64,000 nucleotides of DNA from Topomyia yanbarensis (Eukaryota; Arthropoda; Insecta; Diptera; Culicidae): NCBI RefSeq assembly GCF_030247195.1, contig NC_080670.1, positions 159,786,580 to 159,850,579 on the forward strand, in the 5' to 3' direction. Positions 25,501 through 37,665 of the stretch are shown here, piece after piece. A model generated the notes under the pieces. It was not told the DNA's origin. It searched no databases and saw only the letters and a program-made list of their open reading frames with translations. Within the stretch, counting starts at the first letter, position 1; each line of letters starts with the position of its first letter. Made by a program: the position numbers and the translations under genes.

Positions 25501-28500
25501 CCTCACTCTTTTCGGACCTTACTATCGTATCACACGAATTGGACTCTCCAAAAACGGCAGGCTATCAAATTATTAATTAAATTAAGAAACGTACACGTTT
25601 TATTAATCATATTTTTTTCAAACAACGCATACGTCCTTTTGATTTTCCATGGTCGTATAAACACCAATATTAGAACCGCTTCGATGTGGAGATACGCGCG
25701 TAACAAAATGTCGTAAGCGACATTTTTATTCAGTTATTTTTACAACTGTACATACGCTTATATAAAAGGGACCTATGTCCGATTTTTTAAAATTAATGTC
25801 ATTTTACGTACGTCTTAAAAAATTAATTATTCTCGTAATTGTTTTTCGAATAAAACATCTAATGCTAGTGCAGAGAAGTAATTCCCATTCCTTTCCAACC
25901 GAAAACGGTAGTGTATTGGAACGATAAACAAAATTATACCTCGACAAACCCTCACAGAGTAAAACAAAAATAGTAACCTACCTGTTGTGAATGACAATAC
26001 ACTAATTACTTACCGATAAAATAATCACAAAGTGGCACAAAACTAATAAGGATTCGAAAAAATGCAATTTTTAATTTACAGGTTCTACGTAGAGTTACTA
26101 TATTAAGAGTTAGAAGGACACAAAAGCCGGAAAACTGACATCTCTTATTTCAGGAAGAAAACACTGGCATCCCATGCAAATGTTCAAGCTCTAGCGTAAT
26201 AATTTCAGTGTCGTCGTGAATAAAAACTTTACATGTACGAATAGAAAAACCAATTCGAACATATGATGAATGATGATATGATTTCATGCTTGTGCGAATA
26301 TCTCTTGGTGTTACAGAAAAAAATCTTGTTCTTTTCGGTTCTCTACACTCGATAACACAAGAAAAGAGTAAAATAATTATGACCATAATAAACACCCGCC
26401 AATATGTTACAAAATCACGTCAGCATGCAAACGTTTGAGCCCCTCGCGATTATCCAAGCAATCTACGTCCACGTTCTCGCAAACAAGATAACACCCCGGT
26501 GATAAGGTGAACGTCTCGGCACTCATAAACTTACAAACGCGTTCTCAAGCATCAACCTACAAACTCCCGCGCTCGTACGATCATGAATCGGGCACATCCG
26601 GAAGTCTCTATCCTCGGAACCAACAGTCATGTCAATTAATAAAAAAAGAAACAAAAAAAATAACATGAATTGAGAAAAAACTCCCATATCCACTAGACAA
26701 CATGGCGACATGATCGGGAACTCTAGTGATATGAGGTAACTGACTCCCTGTCAGAATGTGATTCGAAAACTGAATATCAGAATGACGGTCCGCGTGAGCA
26801 TCCAAAAACACACGCGGATATATGAATGGTCACCGGGTTACAAAAACGAATTTATACACACGAAGTCACATACACACGAGCACACGCGACAAACACGTCA
26901 ACATACGAAGGCTTAAGCTCTTCGCGATCATCTACGCACACCTACGCCCGCGATCGCCCAAACTTGAACTTGCGGTAATGTGAACGTTTTAGTACTTACG
27001 AAGTTACAAACGCGACGAAAGTTACAAACGGAAACCTTTACCCTTCATTCTAGCATCTTAGGACCATACATTCAGTTATATCAATCAAAAAATAAAGCTC
27101 ATATCCACTAGACAACACATTCTTAGACTAACAGCACCGGAGCGTGGGTAAAAGCGATTTGCTAACCGCCATCATAACACGACACCGCACCGGCGGTTCG
27201 TAAACAGGTTGGGAAATGGAAACTTATCGTTTCGGTTTAAAGCAAGTGCGTATATTTGATAACTTCTTCCAACTGACGGCAACGTTGCTATTCGTAGAAA
27301 GGAAGCAAAGCAAAGGAAAATGTAAAAAATAGGGTCTCGCGATGATTGAATTAAATAACACTTATTTAAAGTTTACTGAAATTACAACAGAATTATTGAA
27401 ATTAAAAGTTTATTGTTGTTTTAATGAAAATATATTTTCAAACCTTCATTCACACCAATTATTTTGTCGTTTGATGCAATGAACAGTATTTGTTTGAATT
27501 CAATAACACATATTTATGATCATGCTGTATATTTACTGCGTGAAAGTAAAAATAAGTGCATCGAAGCAACTTGGATTGAACTGGTAGATATAGCATTATG
27601 TCAAGCTGTCATGATGTGTCCCAGGATCAGATTGATGGGTCAAATCAAAAAACTAAAAATCTGCATAGAATGTATGAGGAAACACTGCGAACAAATGGAA
27701 CTGTGGAAAGTAAGATTCAAAAAGAAAGGCAATGCGTGAATTTTTCTTGTGCAAAAGTCTTTAATTCAGGTCCAATAGTAAGTGGAAGATAACGACCATA
27801 ATGGTTTGCCACACACTCTGCAGCGCTTGGTTCAGAAAAGAATACCTAAAAAGAACTTGGACGGACACAGATCACACCTGTTACATCATCACCATCTAGT
27901 TTCAGGCGGTGGTTCATCATATTTTCGGGGGATAATATGATGTTGTGGTGTATAGTGAAATGTATGAACGTGAATGCACTACCATAATAATGTGTTGACT
28001 TAAAGCCTTTTTTTTCATTGTACCAAAACAGTAGTTTAACAATAATTTATACTACAGTCTAATATGACATTACAATACAAAATCAATAAATTTTAACCTT
28101 TCTCCATAAAATTTCAAAATTCACTAATTTTGTGAAAAAGGAGATGGCGGGGTTGGACGGTAGTACATTATAAAAATTGATATTTTAATACATTCAAACA
28201 TTTCTTATATTGCTCATAGAAACAGTAACACGAAATGTTAATTAACTAATTTATTGTTGGACAATAAAGTTGATTGTTGCAAGAAATTTTATTACAAATT
28301 TACTAGAAGAATTCTACGTCGAACAATGTAGAAATATTCTATGATTCAAGGATAATTACTTTTGTTAATTCGTTTCAATAGTTTTTGACTTACTCCGAGA
28401 ATTTTATCCAAACTGTTGATACATGGATGTGGATTTGACGACCAATTTGGTAAGCAGCAAACGTCATGCTCAAAAATGTTCGAACGTTCGACTGTTTAAT

Positions 28501-31500
28501 CTTCCTATGAATATGACCTGTGTCAGGCCATGATAAACGCCGGAGGATCCTTTGGCTCGGTCTATGCACAGACAAACAGACCTAACAGACTGATTTGAGA
28601 CCATATTCAAAGGAGCACATCTGAACATTACATTACCTTATGCTACCTACTGTCGCTTCAGCTCATCGCATCGCAAAAAGCGATGCATTTAACAGGCGAA
28701 GCTCTAGTAGAATTTCAAATTGTTTGCGTTTAAAGTGTTTACCATATTAAACTCTGGTTAGGAATTTTGCACTACCCCGCAGGACCATTGTTTGAAAGCA
28801 AGATTCCGTGTTGTAATTTGCCATACTGATAAATTGGAACCAAATTTATAATTTTAAACAGTAAGTGATAATTTGATTCCATCTTTGGAATTACCGTATC
28901 GATGACAAAATGTTGAATTAAATTGATACACTGTATCAATTTGCCACAAATTCGTGTGTATCAATTTGCCCCAGGGTACGCACTTAATGTTTATTTCTTG
29001 AAGTAGATGTAGTTGTAGTTAGTATTTCATTTCCAGTGATACAACCGATTCTAATTGGAAATGGTTGTGTTATTGGCGCCGGAATACTACAAGTTAAGCA
29101 CAGCCGGAATGTTGGCTGGTTCTAATTTGCATTCCGGCTTTAGTGACACATTTTAGTTATAATCGGTTTTATCAATGGAGCCGGAATATGGACTAAAACC
29201 AGCCAGAATTCCGGCTCATTTCCGATTGAACTTTACTGGGTGTACGAAAAGTCCGTATATCGATTACTAGAAGTCTGTTGGCCGATAGTAGCGCCGGCTA
29301 GCGGCTAGTTGTTGCTTGCTGATGTCCGGAGAAACTATTGTTGGCTTAGCGCAGTTCATAGCTGTCACGAAACAGATGGCAATACTCCTTTTGTTTACGA
29401 GCACTAGATGTGTTTGGTGAATATTGGTTTGGAACTCCCCCTCAACGTGAATTTTGATAATTGTCTTTTAAGCACAAAGCTCGGATCTATATTAGGAACG
29501 TGCCATTTGAGCCAACCACTACTGATTCCTGATTCTAGTTCTAAGTTAGACGAGATGTGATGACTATATCAACGTAATCAACCTCATGTATCAACCTCGG
29601 AAAACAACGCAGTTTACTTCAGCAAGTTAATATCATTATTGAAGCCACGCATAAAATGCTACCACTTCATTATTTTTGTTTTACTGTATACTATTCTGCC
29701 CAAGTTGTACAGTAATGTTTCCATTTCGAGTGGGTACAGTCCAGCGTACCAAGTATTCCTGAATAAGCCCACTACTCTGCGATTCAAAATCGCCTTTGAA
29801 AATTCTTAAAACGCAGATATATTTACCCAACTATACTCTGCAATATTACCACAGATGACGCACATTTGGGCTAAAAATTTATGTAAAAATCTGTCTAAAC
29901 ATCTATTATCTGGGGTATAGCAGGATTCTCACATAGATTAAGGCGCAAATTTTCTCTCATGCGAATATATTTTACTGTAGTGTCCGAAGGACGTATGTCA
30001 GATGGCTTTCACATAATTTAGTAAAACCCAGCTTTCTCTAGCTTTTTATTATAGTATTGTCTCCTCTTCAAAGGCTTCGAAATACAAAAAACGAAAATCT
30101 TCGAAACCAATCGTTCGTGAAAACTGGTTCCGCAAAACAATCGTTGAATGGTCGAAAAGCTTCATTCACCGCAAGTCTGTTCGTAATATCTAGGATGAGA
30201 TCTTCTTCATTGCACTCCTGATTCGGAACCGTCGTAGTATGTGCTTTAGACAATAACTGCCGGGCAATCATTAGTTTATAGAATTCTATGAATTCTCATA
30301 ATTATTATTACATAGAAAATTTTAACATATTTGAACAAAAAATGTCTTATTGACTTCAATTATACAATGTTTATTGCTTCAATCGGCAAAATTAATGGTA
30401 CGAACATTTTTTGCATTCAAACAATAATTAACTTTTAATCTCAATAAACATTTCCAGTTCGAATAATGTTGCAATCATTTCAATAATATAATTTTTGGAA
30501 AAGAGAACGATATTTGTTACTGAAATGATTTGATTGAATTCAATAAATAAATGTATTTTCTTTCTAGCTATATTTTTTCACTGAATTAAATCCATATAAT
30601 TAATTTAAAAAAAAAATACTTTATTGCATGATTGCAAAAAAATGTAACGTAACTATAATAACAACTACCGGTGTTATTATTTTGGCAACCTATTTACCAA
30701 CGACCGGTGCGAAAACGGGTGTCTAAATATATTATTATCGTTTAGCGTAATCAAAATACACACGCATTTGCTTACGCACCGGTGCTGATAGTCTTAGGCG
30801 ACATGACTGGTAACTCTAGTGATGTGGAAGAACCCACTTTCTTCTAAAATATGAACCGCACACGAAAAATTAAGTATCAGATTCTCGGTCCGTGGCCGAC
30901 CATTCTAGAACACATGCGAATATGCGAAAGGCACACGGTTTTAATATAGAATTTATACACGCGAAGTTACATACACGTTAGCACACGCGACATACAAACG
31001 CACACGCGACATACAAACGCACACGCGATCGAACACGTCAACGTACAAATGCTCGAGTCCTTCGCGATGATACACACGATCACGAAGTCCCCACGCCGCA
31101 CATATCTGAGCTGTACAATGAATATCACATTCAGAATCACGGTCCGCTACAATTGGCCTAAAGCAGTGTTTTAGTGGGCGCCATCGCTTGTCTCGTCTGC
31201 AATTGTAGTGTGTGATTCTAACGGAGAGCCCTTCCGAGAACCTGGCTCTACAGCTCCAGTAGGACAACTCTCGAAAAAAGAACACCTCTTTAGCTTTTAT
31301 AAAGAATTAATTTTAAATATATCAATTTGTATTGCTTTCCAGATGAGACGCTACTATCTCAAATCATTCCCAAAAGCGACGTCAAGTCCTCGCCCATGTC
31401 GCATGTGACAGAAACAGTATTCAAACTATGTTATATTTCCATGTAATTCGCCGGCTTATAATCACGAAAAGGCTTCCCAGCCGAATAAGATTAAAGACAA

Positions 31501-34500
31501 ATCTAATTCCTACAGCTCTTCCTAAACGATGTATACAACGTCTCATGCTTATTATTGGAATTACATGTACGGAATCCACTGAAAGAGTTAACGAATGCAT
31601 TCGATGAGTGAGCGAATTTTGATTCATTCATATTCAAATTCTTGCCTGTTCGCTGACGTTCGGTTCATTTCTAGTATATTTTTAACCACTCACTCACATA
31701 GTGCGTTCGCGGTCCGTTTGGATTGCACAAACATGGCGATGGAGAGAGGATTCATCGCATTCTCTCGCGGTTCGTTGCTCCATGCTCACTACGCTGATTG
31801 TGTGCGGTTGAACCAAGGACGAATGACTATCAGATGCAATCAAACGAATTTGTGAATGTCCCCATGCCGGCTTCCATTTGACGCAGTTTTTGTCCGGGCG
31901 CGGATGCTTCCAAGAAATACCGGCATTAGTTTGGACATGTATCGTCAACCCTTTGCCCGGAGTGCATGGGCATGCAAGAGACACCGGAACACGTGGTCTT
32001 CGAATGCCCTAGGTTTGGCAATATTATCGAGGAGATGTGCCATGACGAGCATATCTGGGATGCTGTCAACAGAGTGGTTACGGGTATACTCCCAGTTGCA
32101 GAGAAAGTGGCGCCGTCGGTTAGAAAGCCGCTGAGAAATAATAAATTGGGTTTCACGAGAATTTCCGTCGGTGTAGACTAGGTCCACCGCCAGGGACCAT
32201 TTGAGTAGTACACGACGTAGCACAGGGTTCGGGTTATCGGGTGCCAGCTAACCGGACGTTAGGCTTCACCGGACCGCCTCGACACCCTACCGGGTAGCTC
32301 GTGAGCTCCACCGCCGAGGATTAGAGTGAGTAGATCGCGTCGAACAGTTAGCAGTGGGTCATTGGGGCACGGGTGAACCGGAAGCTACGCTCCACTCGGA
32401 ATCATTGGACAGACCACAGTATCTACTGGCTGGCTCGTTGAGTAGGCTGGTCCAACGCCAGATCGAATAGATCGGGACGAAGTGGGGAGCTAAAAGGCTC
32501 ACTGAAACGAACATTGGTATCGGGAGAAATCTTCCGCCGGGGTATTCATAGTTGAGTGGATTCATCGCCGTGGACTATCCGACTATATCGTGACAAAACT
32601 AATTGGCTCACGAAGCAGATATCGCTACCGAGAGAAATTCCGCTGCCAGGGAACTCTTAGTCGGAGTGGGATAGTTCACCGCCGGATAATATCCGAGTAG
32701 ATCTTGATAAACCTGGGGGCTAAGTGGCTCAACGAAGCGGGTATCGGTGTCGGTAGAAATTCCTCCGTCGGAGAACTCTCAGTCGTAGTAGGGTGAGCTC
32801 ACCCCCGGGGGCTATCCGAGTAGATCGTGATAAGGCTGGAGCTGAATGACTCACGGAATCATCATCTGAACGGCTCACAGGAACGAGAGCTAGAGGTGAC
32901 GCAAAAGATGGAGACAAGAAGCAAGAGAAGAATCGAGAGTTAAATCAAAGCTCAAAGGTGAGGCTAAGACATAGAACAGAAGAAAAAGGTGCGACGACTG
33001 CAGGACGGACCCTTCTCCTTTCCCACAAAGTAAAACCTCGATGTAGTTCTGTGGGGAAGAAGGGCGATAAAAGAGTAAGGAGTTTTTTTAGTGATTTGGC
33101 GCAAAAGTGAGTCGTGAGATCCAAACAGCACAGTGCTAGTACGCTACAGACCAGGCTTTTGAAGCCGTTTAAACCTTACTATAAAAACATGTAGGCGTGG
33201 CTACGCTGGGCCTGTTAAGCTGAAGGCAATATAGGTTCGAGGAGTGGAAATCACAAATGGATACATTGTAGTGTTTGTATACCTAATCAACTCGAGCTGT
33301 GCACCTAAAAGTGGTAAGTGATTTGTCCGCAGATACCTCTTTGACACCCTGAAGCGATTTTTTTTTCGCACCGTGATTATCCTGTTGAAATTCGGTCGGA
33401 CAACGGAATCTTTGTAGGTGCCGACCGCAAACTGCGTATCAATCTTTGAATCAGATCCTATCACACATCAAGAACATTAGTCGCTTTCCAATCCAATCAA
33501 CTGGGCCGTCAGCACCGCATATGGGGGGGGGGGGCATCTGGGAGGCCGCCGTGCTAAGCGTCAAGAAGCACCTGATAGCTGAGGTTGGAGAGTCGGCAAT
33601 CGCGTTTGAGCTTTTGTCATCCTCGTCTTAATTTGCCACCCTAATGTCCCTTATTCAGCGATCCCGACAGTGCCGAAGCCTTACTCCGGCTGGCTCCTTT
33701 TCTGATCGGTACGAAGCATCTGCCGGAAAACAGCCGGATCAATAGCGAGAAGTGCAGCAGCAGTCTGAAAGAGTTTGGGATCGATGGAAAACTGAGTACC
33801 TGGCTGGTAAGCCTTGAACCTCGCAGCAAGTGGTGTCCAGTTCGTTGACATGGGTCAACTGGTGTTCTTTAGAAATGAAAACGCTCCACCGGAACAATGT
33901 AACTGAGCACTCGTGGTTCAGGTTCACCCAGACGCGCCAGGAGTCGTTCGAATGGTGACCCTGCGTTGAGGTTCAAGCCGCGTATCTTTTTTTCTTCCGC
34001 AAAACGGCAGTCCAGGTTAGAAATTTTCTAAAAGAAATTTTCCAATCCGAAAAAAGATTCGAATAACCCTAAGGTTAAAACCTCTATAATCGAAATTAAA
34101 AAATTAATAATTACATAGTCTTTTGCCCTTTTATCATAGCGCATCCTATATGTATAGCGGTAATTTGTTTCAGTTAAAAAAAAATATCTCAAATCTTGTA
34201 TATCTACTTTTCTTTCCGCAGATCGAAACAATCCAATAACAACCAAAACCAAAATACTGACGATCAGCAACCGGCGCAGCGGGGCAAGCGAAAAGCTGAC
34301 CTCAGTCCGCTGAAAAATGACCGTGGAGTGAAACGGTCGGCCCTCGGCAATTTGACTAATGCCGTGGTGCACAACGCAGAAGCCGATGCCGATATCAAGG
34401 GTGGAAAGGGGGCAAATGCAATCACGGTAACGACCACCGGTGCTATCACTATAGGCAAGCAGGCTTCCCAGCTGATCCACCAGTTGACTACTAACATCGC

Positions 34501-36231
34501 AAACAGCAAAAAGACTGCAACATGCAAGACTGCTACGACCGTGAAGGTACGTTTTAGCATAGGTAACCTTAAAAGGTACAGATTAAACTTTTCGATTCGT
34601 TTTTTTTCAGACGGAAGTGTTCACCAAACCAGACCCGGACGGACCAAAGACTCGTGCTGCAACGAAAATATTGACCCGTGCGGCCAGTCGCCAACAGCTT
34701 AGTGGGAAGAATACAGTAGCTCGTTGTGCCAAAAATGAGACATCCGCTAGCGATACACTTAAGTCGGAACTTTCGGACGTAGCCAACACCATCGTGAAAT
34801 CGAAAGAGGAAAACAGTTTCCAAGGAGAGAAGCTGCCGTCGATGGTAGACAGATTAGTGACTCAGTTGACTAAGCCAAAGCGTAGGATATCCAATGAGTT
34901 TGAGAAGACTGATGATAGTTTGTATGTGTCAGCTCTGGAGGACGTTACCTCCAGCGGATCACTTAGGCTATCGGATAACTTTACGAAGGCTTCTTCCCAG
35001 AAAAACACACCAAGTGATGCCACAAAAGTAGAGGAAGACACGTCGTCGCCGCGTAAGCGAACACCCGATGGCGTGGAAGATTACGATTTTGCAAACTGGA
35101 ACGATGTCTTTCAGATTTCCCATTACGCTCAGGATATTTTTCTTTACCAGAAAGAACGTGAGCCGCAGTTTGCTATACCGGACTACATTTCAAAACAGCC
35201 GCATATTAGCAAGTGGATGCGAGCTCTTCTCGTCGATTGGATGGTAGAAATTCAAGAGTCGTTTGAGCTAAACCACGAAACGTTGTACCTTGCAGTGAAG
35301 ATTGTCGACATCTACCTGTCGAGGGCAGAGGTGCAGAAGGATTCGTTGCAGTTGCTAGGAGCAGCAGCACTTTTCATCGCATCCAAGTATGATGTAAGTC
35401 GATGACACAATAATGCAGATGTGAACAGTCTTAATTTATTCGCTTTTTTTTTCTCGTAGGAACGAGTCCCACCAACGGTAGATGATTTCCACTACATTTG
35501 TGACGGGGCTTACGAGCGACGCGAGATGATTCTGATGGAGATGACCGTGTTCAAAACGATTGGTTATGATCTGGGCATTCCGTTATCATATCGGTTCCTA
35601 CGGCGATATGCTCGCGTGAATCGAATCGAGATGAAAGTGTTGACGCTGGCACGCTATATCCTGGAGTTTAGTTTGATGGATTATGCCATCGTACAGCTGC
35701 GGGATTCGAAGCTGGCCTGTGCGGCACTATTCATCGCTATGCGGATGAGCAATATGCCTGGCTGGAACAAGACGTTGGAATACTACTCAGGTTGGTGAGA
35801 GTTAGTTATTTTATATTCCCGAGTTGGTTTTAGTCGAGTATAAGTTGAAATTAATTGGATTGGTCCCACTTTTTTCCGTGGACTACATAGTTTATCAACA
35901 CTAACATCTTAATTTTATTCACTGCTTAGGTTACAAAATCGAAGACTTTGCCGAGATCGCCATTCTGCTGAACAACATCATGACCCGCAAACCGAAGGAA
36001 TCTCTCAACACCGTCCGACACAAGTATTCTCACGAGTTGTTCTTTGAGTCGGCGAAAAAACCTTTCATCACTGATTTGACCAAACTGTTCGACACGACCG
36101 ACTACCAGCCGTTGCGCTCGCCTGCTCCGACGACTCCGATCGTGTCCATCAGTAGTGTACCGACTACAACCAGATCACAGCAGTCACAAGCCGCGAGCAA
36201 AAAAATAACAACAACCACTACAACAGTGTGA
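22551..36231 (+). CDS. CycB3: G2/mitotic-specific cyclin B3
   Basis: Regulatory subunit of Cdk1 acting in the nucleus during mitosis and female meiosis; destroyed by the APC/C. Predicted exons are 22551-22621, 34222-34546, 34611-35393, 35460-35790 and 35930-36231, all with compatible phases, giving 603 residues. Residues 62-70 are RSALGNLTN, a destruction box (RxxLxxxxN). A basic, low-complexity N-terminal half is followed by two cyclin boxes (about 310-430 and 432-550) with MRALLVDWMVEIQ, ETLYLAV and KLACAALFIA. The first exon (MAPVKQNG...) lies 11.6 kb upstream; I assign it because of its good ATG context, the GTGAGT donor and exact phase with exon 2, so it is less certain than the rest. 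The exon 4 donor is GTTGGT, weak; a better-looking GTGAGA four bases downstream would shift the frame after YYSG, a conserved spot. The C-terminal tail is Ser/Thr-rich. Confidence 0.93.
23493..23906 (+). other. 137-codon open frame, unrecognised
   Basis: Residues 70-137 (WQPVPAKNKVWHRLK, LDLLSELVKTLSIKPEY) have protein-like composition, but the start is in low-complexity AAGTTGA/ACTCAA repeat sequence and no family is recognised. It lies in the cyclin B3 intron. It may be a transposon remnant or chance. Confidence 0.2.
24600..24802. mobile_element. Short TIR element (~203 bp)
   Basis: CAAAAGGGCGAA at the left faces TTCGCCCTTTTG at the right; the match resumes inward with TTTGTAAACAAACTT versus AGTTTGTTTACAAA, giving about 34 bp of imperfect inverted repeat. 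Non-coding, MITE-like. Target duplication not clear. Confidence 0.6.
24820..25401 (+). pseudogene. I-like LINE, RNase H and C-terminal remnant
   Basis: Translation gives QMQWIPSHMGIN then CNEIADQAAVAKS after a one-base loss: the conserved end of an RNase H domain as found in I-clade and related LINEs. It continues through a helical linker to a Cys/His cluster (CCEMCIEREDLNHSLYHC) and the end IKEAQIQI at 25401. The lost base and several in-frame stops show it is inactive; no reverse transcriptase domain lies upstream, so the copy is 5'-truncated. A 3' untranslated stretch probably runs to about 25600. Confidence 0.75.
26404..31277. mobile_element. Long-TIR element, copy 2 (truncated and interrupted)
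   Basis: 26404-27120 matches the tandem subterminal unit of copy 1 (GAATCGGGCACATCCGG, AGTGATATGAGG, GGTCCGCGTGAGC). 30805-31277 matches its right end up to GTAGGACAACTCTCGAAAAA. The two parts are separated by an inserted element at 27121-30804. The left terminal repeat is missing. Confidence 0.65.
27121..30804. mobile_element. DNA element inserted in long-TIR copy 2 (~3.7 kb)
   Basis: CTTAGACTAACAGCACCGG at the left end faces CCGGTGCTGATAGTCTTAG at the right, a ~23-bp terminal inverted repeat with few mismatches; ACCGGTG-type words recur inside both ends (27180-27200, 30667-30715). Frames at 27464-27739 plus and 30068-30271 minus have protein-like composition but no recognised domain, and I find no DDE transposase, so it is probably non-autonomous. 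The sequence around 28565-28760 is the dispersed repeat also seen at 17530. Confidence 0.6.
31850..33190 (+). pseudogene. R1-like LINE, C-terminal and 3' UTR fragment
   Basis: ETPEHVVFECPRF with an upstream CPECMG forms the Cys/His motif found after the reverse transcriptase in R1-type (or LOA-type) elements; the frame ends at 32179. A single frameshift separates it from upstream coding remnants (ECPHAGFHLTQFLSG). From about 32180 to 33190 follows the long G/C-richer 3' region with repeated CCGCCG-GGA-TA-CCGAGTAGATCG words, which is also present at 51290-51473 and 57762-58590. 5'-truncated and inactive. Confidence 0.7.
33220..33960 (+). pseudogene. BEL/Pao retrotransposon integrase remnant
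   Basis: Frames joined by eye read VEIRSDNGIFVGADRKLR (integrase core with the central Asp), then APHMGGGGIWEAAVLSVKKH, then LTPAGSF-D and FFRNENAPPEQ, the order seen in the C-terminal part of BEL/Pao Pol proteins. Stops and frameshifts are frequent, a poly-G run of about ten bases interrupts it near 33523, and no LTR is nearby. It lies in cyclin B3 intron 1. Confidence 0.7.
34014..34110 (+). mobile_element. Truncated Feilai-type SINE tail
   Basis: GGTTAGAAATTTTCTAAAAG, a middle part, then CTAAGGTTAAAACCTCTATA and an A/T-rich end match the tail of the complete SINE at 2160-2316 in opposite orientation. The tRNA-like head is missing. Located about 110 bases upstream of cyclin B3 exon 2. Confidence 0.7.
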
Positions 36232-37579
36232 TACTGGGTAGACCGGTTGTTATTGGTGGCGAACAACGTTTAATCCTTACGATTCACTTGATCCCTTGTG
36301 TTCTGTTAAGCACTAGAATGTGGAGGGCGCGGTATCCTCATCCACTCGTTCATCCGTTGGGTAGTTAGTCGAAAAAAAAATAATTATAAAATATATTTGT
36401 ATGGGTGCGATTTTCAACGCTGTGGCGTATGGCCTATAACGACTAAATGAGTATAAAATAGAGAAACGTGTTTACTGTTTCAGTTTTTTCGTTCATCTTT
36501 TTTTAAGATTGTTTATCTATCCTTCCTTAGTCACCTAAAATATATTTGAACTTTTTTTGTAATTATATTTGGTTGTATTTCAAATTATATCTTCCAACTC
36601 AATTTCATCAAAAACGAAATGCGTGGGAATGTCATAGTAAAGCGAAACTAGGGAGAAATCCAGACAAAAGAGGCTACGCCACTTTCGATCTCAAAATTGA
36701 ATTTTTACAAAAGTGTTGATACGAATTCGAATGCAAGATAAGAAAGAACGAGTGAGAAAATTCGACTGAAACACTATGACAGGGTTGTTCAGATTGAGCA
36801 ACCGACCGTGATAGAGGATTTTCCATCCCTTATTGAGCACAGCAGCAGATTTGTGGTTGGTCCATACGTGGTACGAAAGATAGTAAATTGATGAAATAAA
36901 AATTGCCCTGTTGTATGAAGACCTCTCGAATGTCAAAGGGTCTGTATTAAACCTTGCTGAAAACAGTCATTTGTCGAACTGCTTTGTGTGTAAATTTTAG
37001 GTAAAACCAAAATCCGCGCCTGTACTACAATAAAGCGTAAATTTTTGTTCCTCTCCCAATAAAGACTGTTGCCATCAGAGAAAACTGTGCTTCATTTCGT
37101 GGACGTGAACTGTATACTATCACTCAAGGCCTATTCATTTTTACATGGGACTCTTGGGCGAAAATTGAGTGTGATTTTATGTGTCGAAAACATCTACGTT
37201 AAAAACTTGATTTGCTTTAACCCTATTTTGTTTAACAGTTTAATTTATGGCATTTTACCGGAAGTCCAGTTCCGATTCCACATTAGCTAACATATGAATC
37301 GATACTAAATCAAACGTGAAAACTAACAGTCGTGTCCGACCAAACACTTTCAATAAGTTGTCAAGCTTCGCATTTCTATAATACTTATAAATGTTAATTT
37401 TGTTTGGATTTTGGATACTATTTGTTTCAAAAGAATTTTATCGTCATGGGCGTCAAAACTCTTAGAACGATCTCAGAAGATTGCTTTTTATCGACACGAG
37501 ACTATCTAACAGTATCCTGATAACATTCGGCCTTGAAAAACACTCCTCGTAGTAAGTTTCTGTGTAAAATATTGCATAC
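36232..37579. other. Cyclin B3 3' UTR and convergent intergenic DNA
   Basis: Starts after the cyclin B3 stop and ends near the SRA1 poly(A) signal. Non-coding; no repeats recognised. No canonical AATAAA stands out for cyclin B3, though AT-rich stretches near 36370-36470 could serve. Confidence 0.5.
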
Positions 37580-37585
37580 TTTATT
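37580..37585 (-). terminator. AATAAA poly(A) signal of SRA1 gene
   Basis: AATAAA on the minus strand, 80 bases downstream of the SRA1 stop at 37666. Position and orientation fit. Confidence 0.6.
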
Positions 37586-37665
37586 TTTTCTATAGATAAT
37601 AACACAAATCCCGAGTACAAGCAATATGAAACATGATCGCTAAATGATGGTGCAAATAATTTGCT

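Larger units (their letters stand above)
22622..34221 (+). other. Cyclin B3 intron 1 (11.6 kb), transposon-filled
   Basis: Begins GTGAGT after exon 1 and ends TTCCGCAG before exon 2. It contains LINE, BEL/Pao, SINE and long-TIR fragments listed separately. Stretches not otherwise listed (22622-23480, 23910-24590, 25600-26400) show no gene. Near 22695, CAGTGAAGACCCAATTTTAT resembles the terminal repeat of a Tc1/pogo-type element, but I did not find its partner. Confidence 0.75.

Noticed and set aside
34264..34823. Minus-strand frames over cyclin B3 exons 2-3
   Set aside because: Antisense shadows of cyclin B3 coding exons.
35791..35800. GTGAGA as the cyclin B3 exon 4 donor
   Set aside because: It would shift the frame of exon 5, losing the conserved YYSGYKIEDF region.
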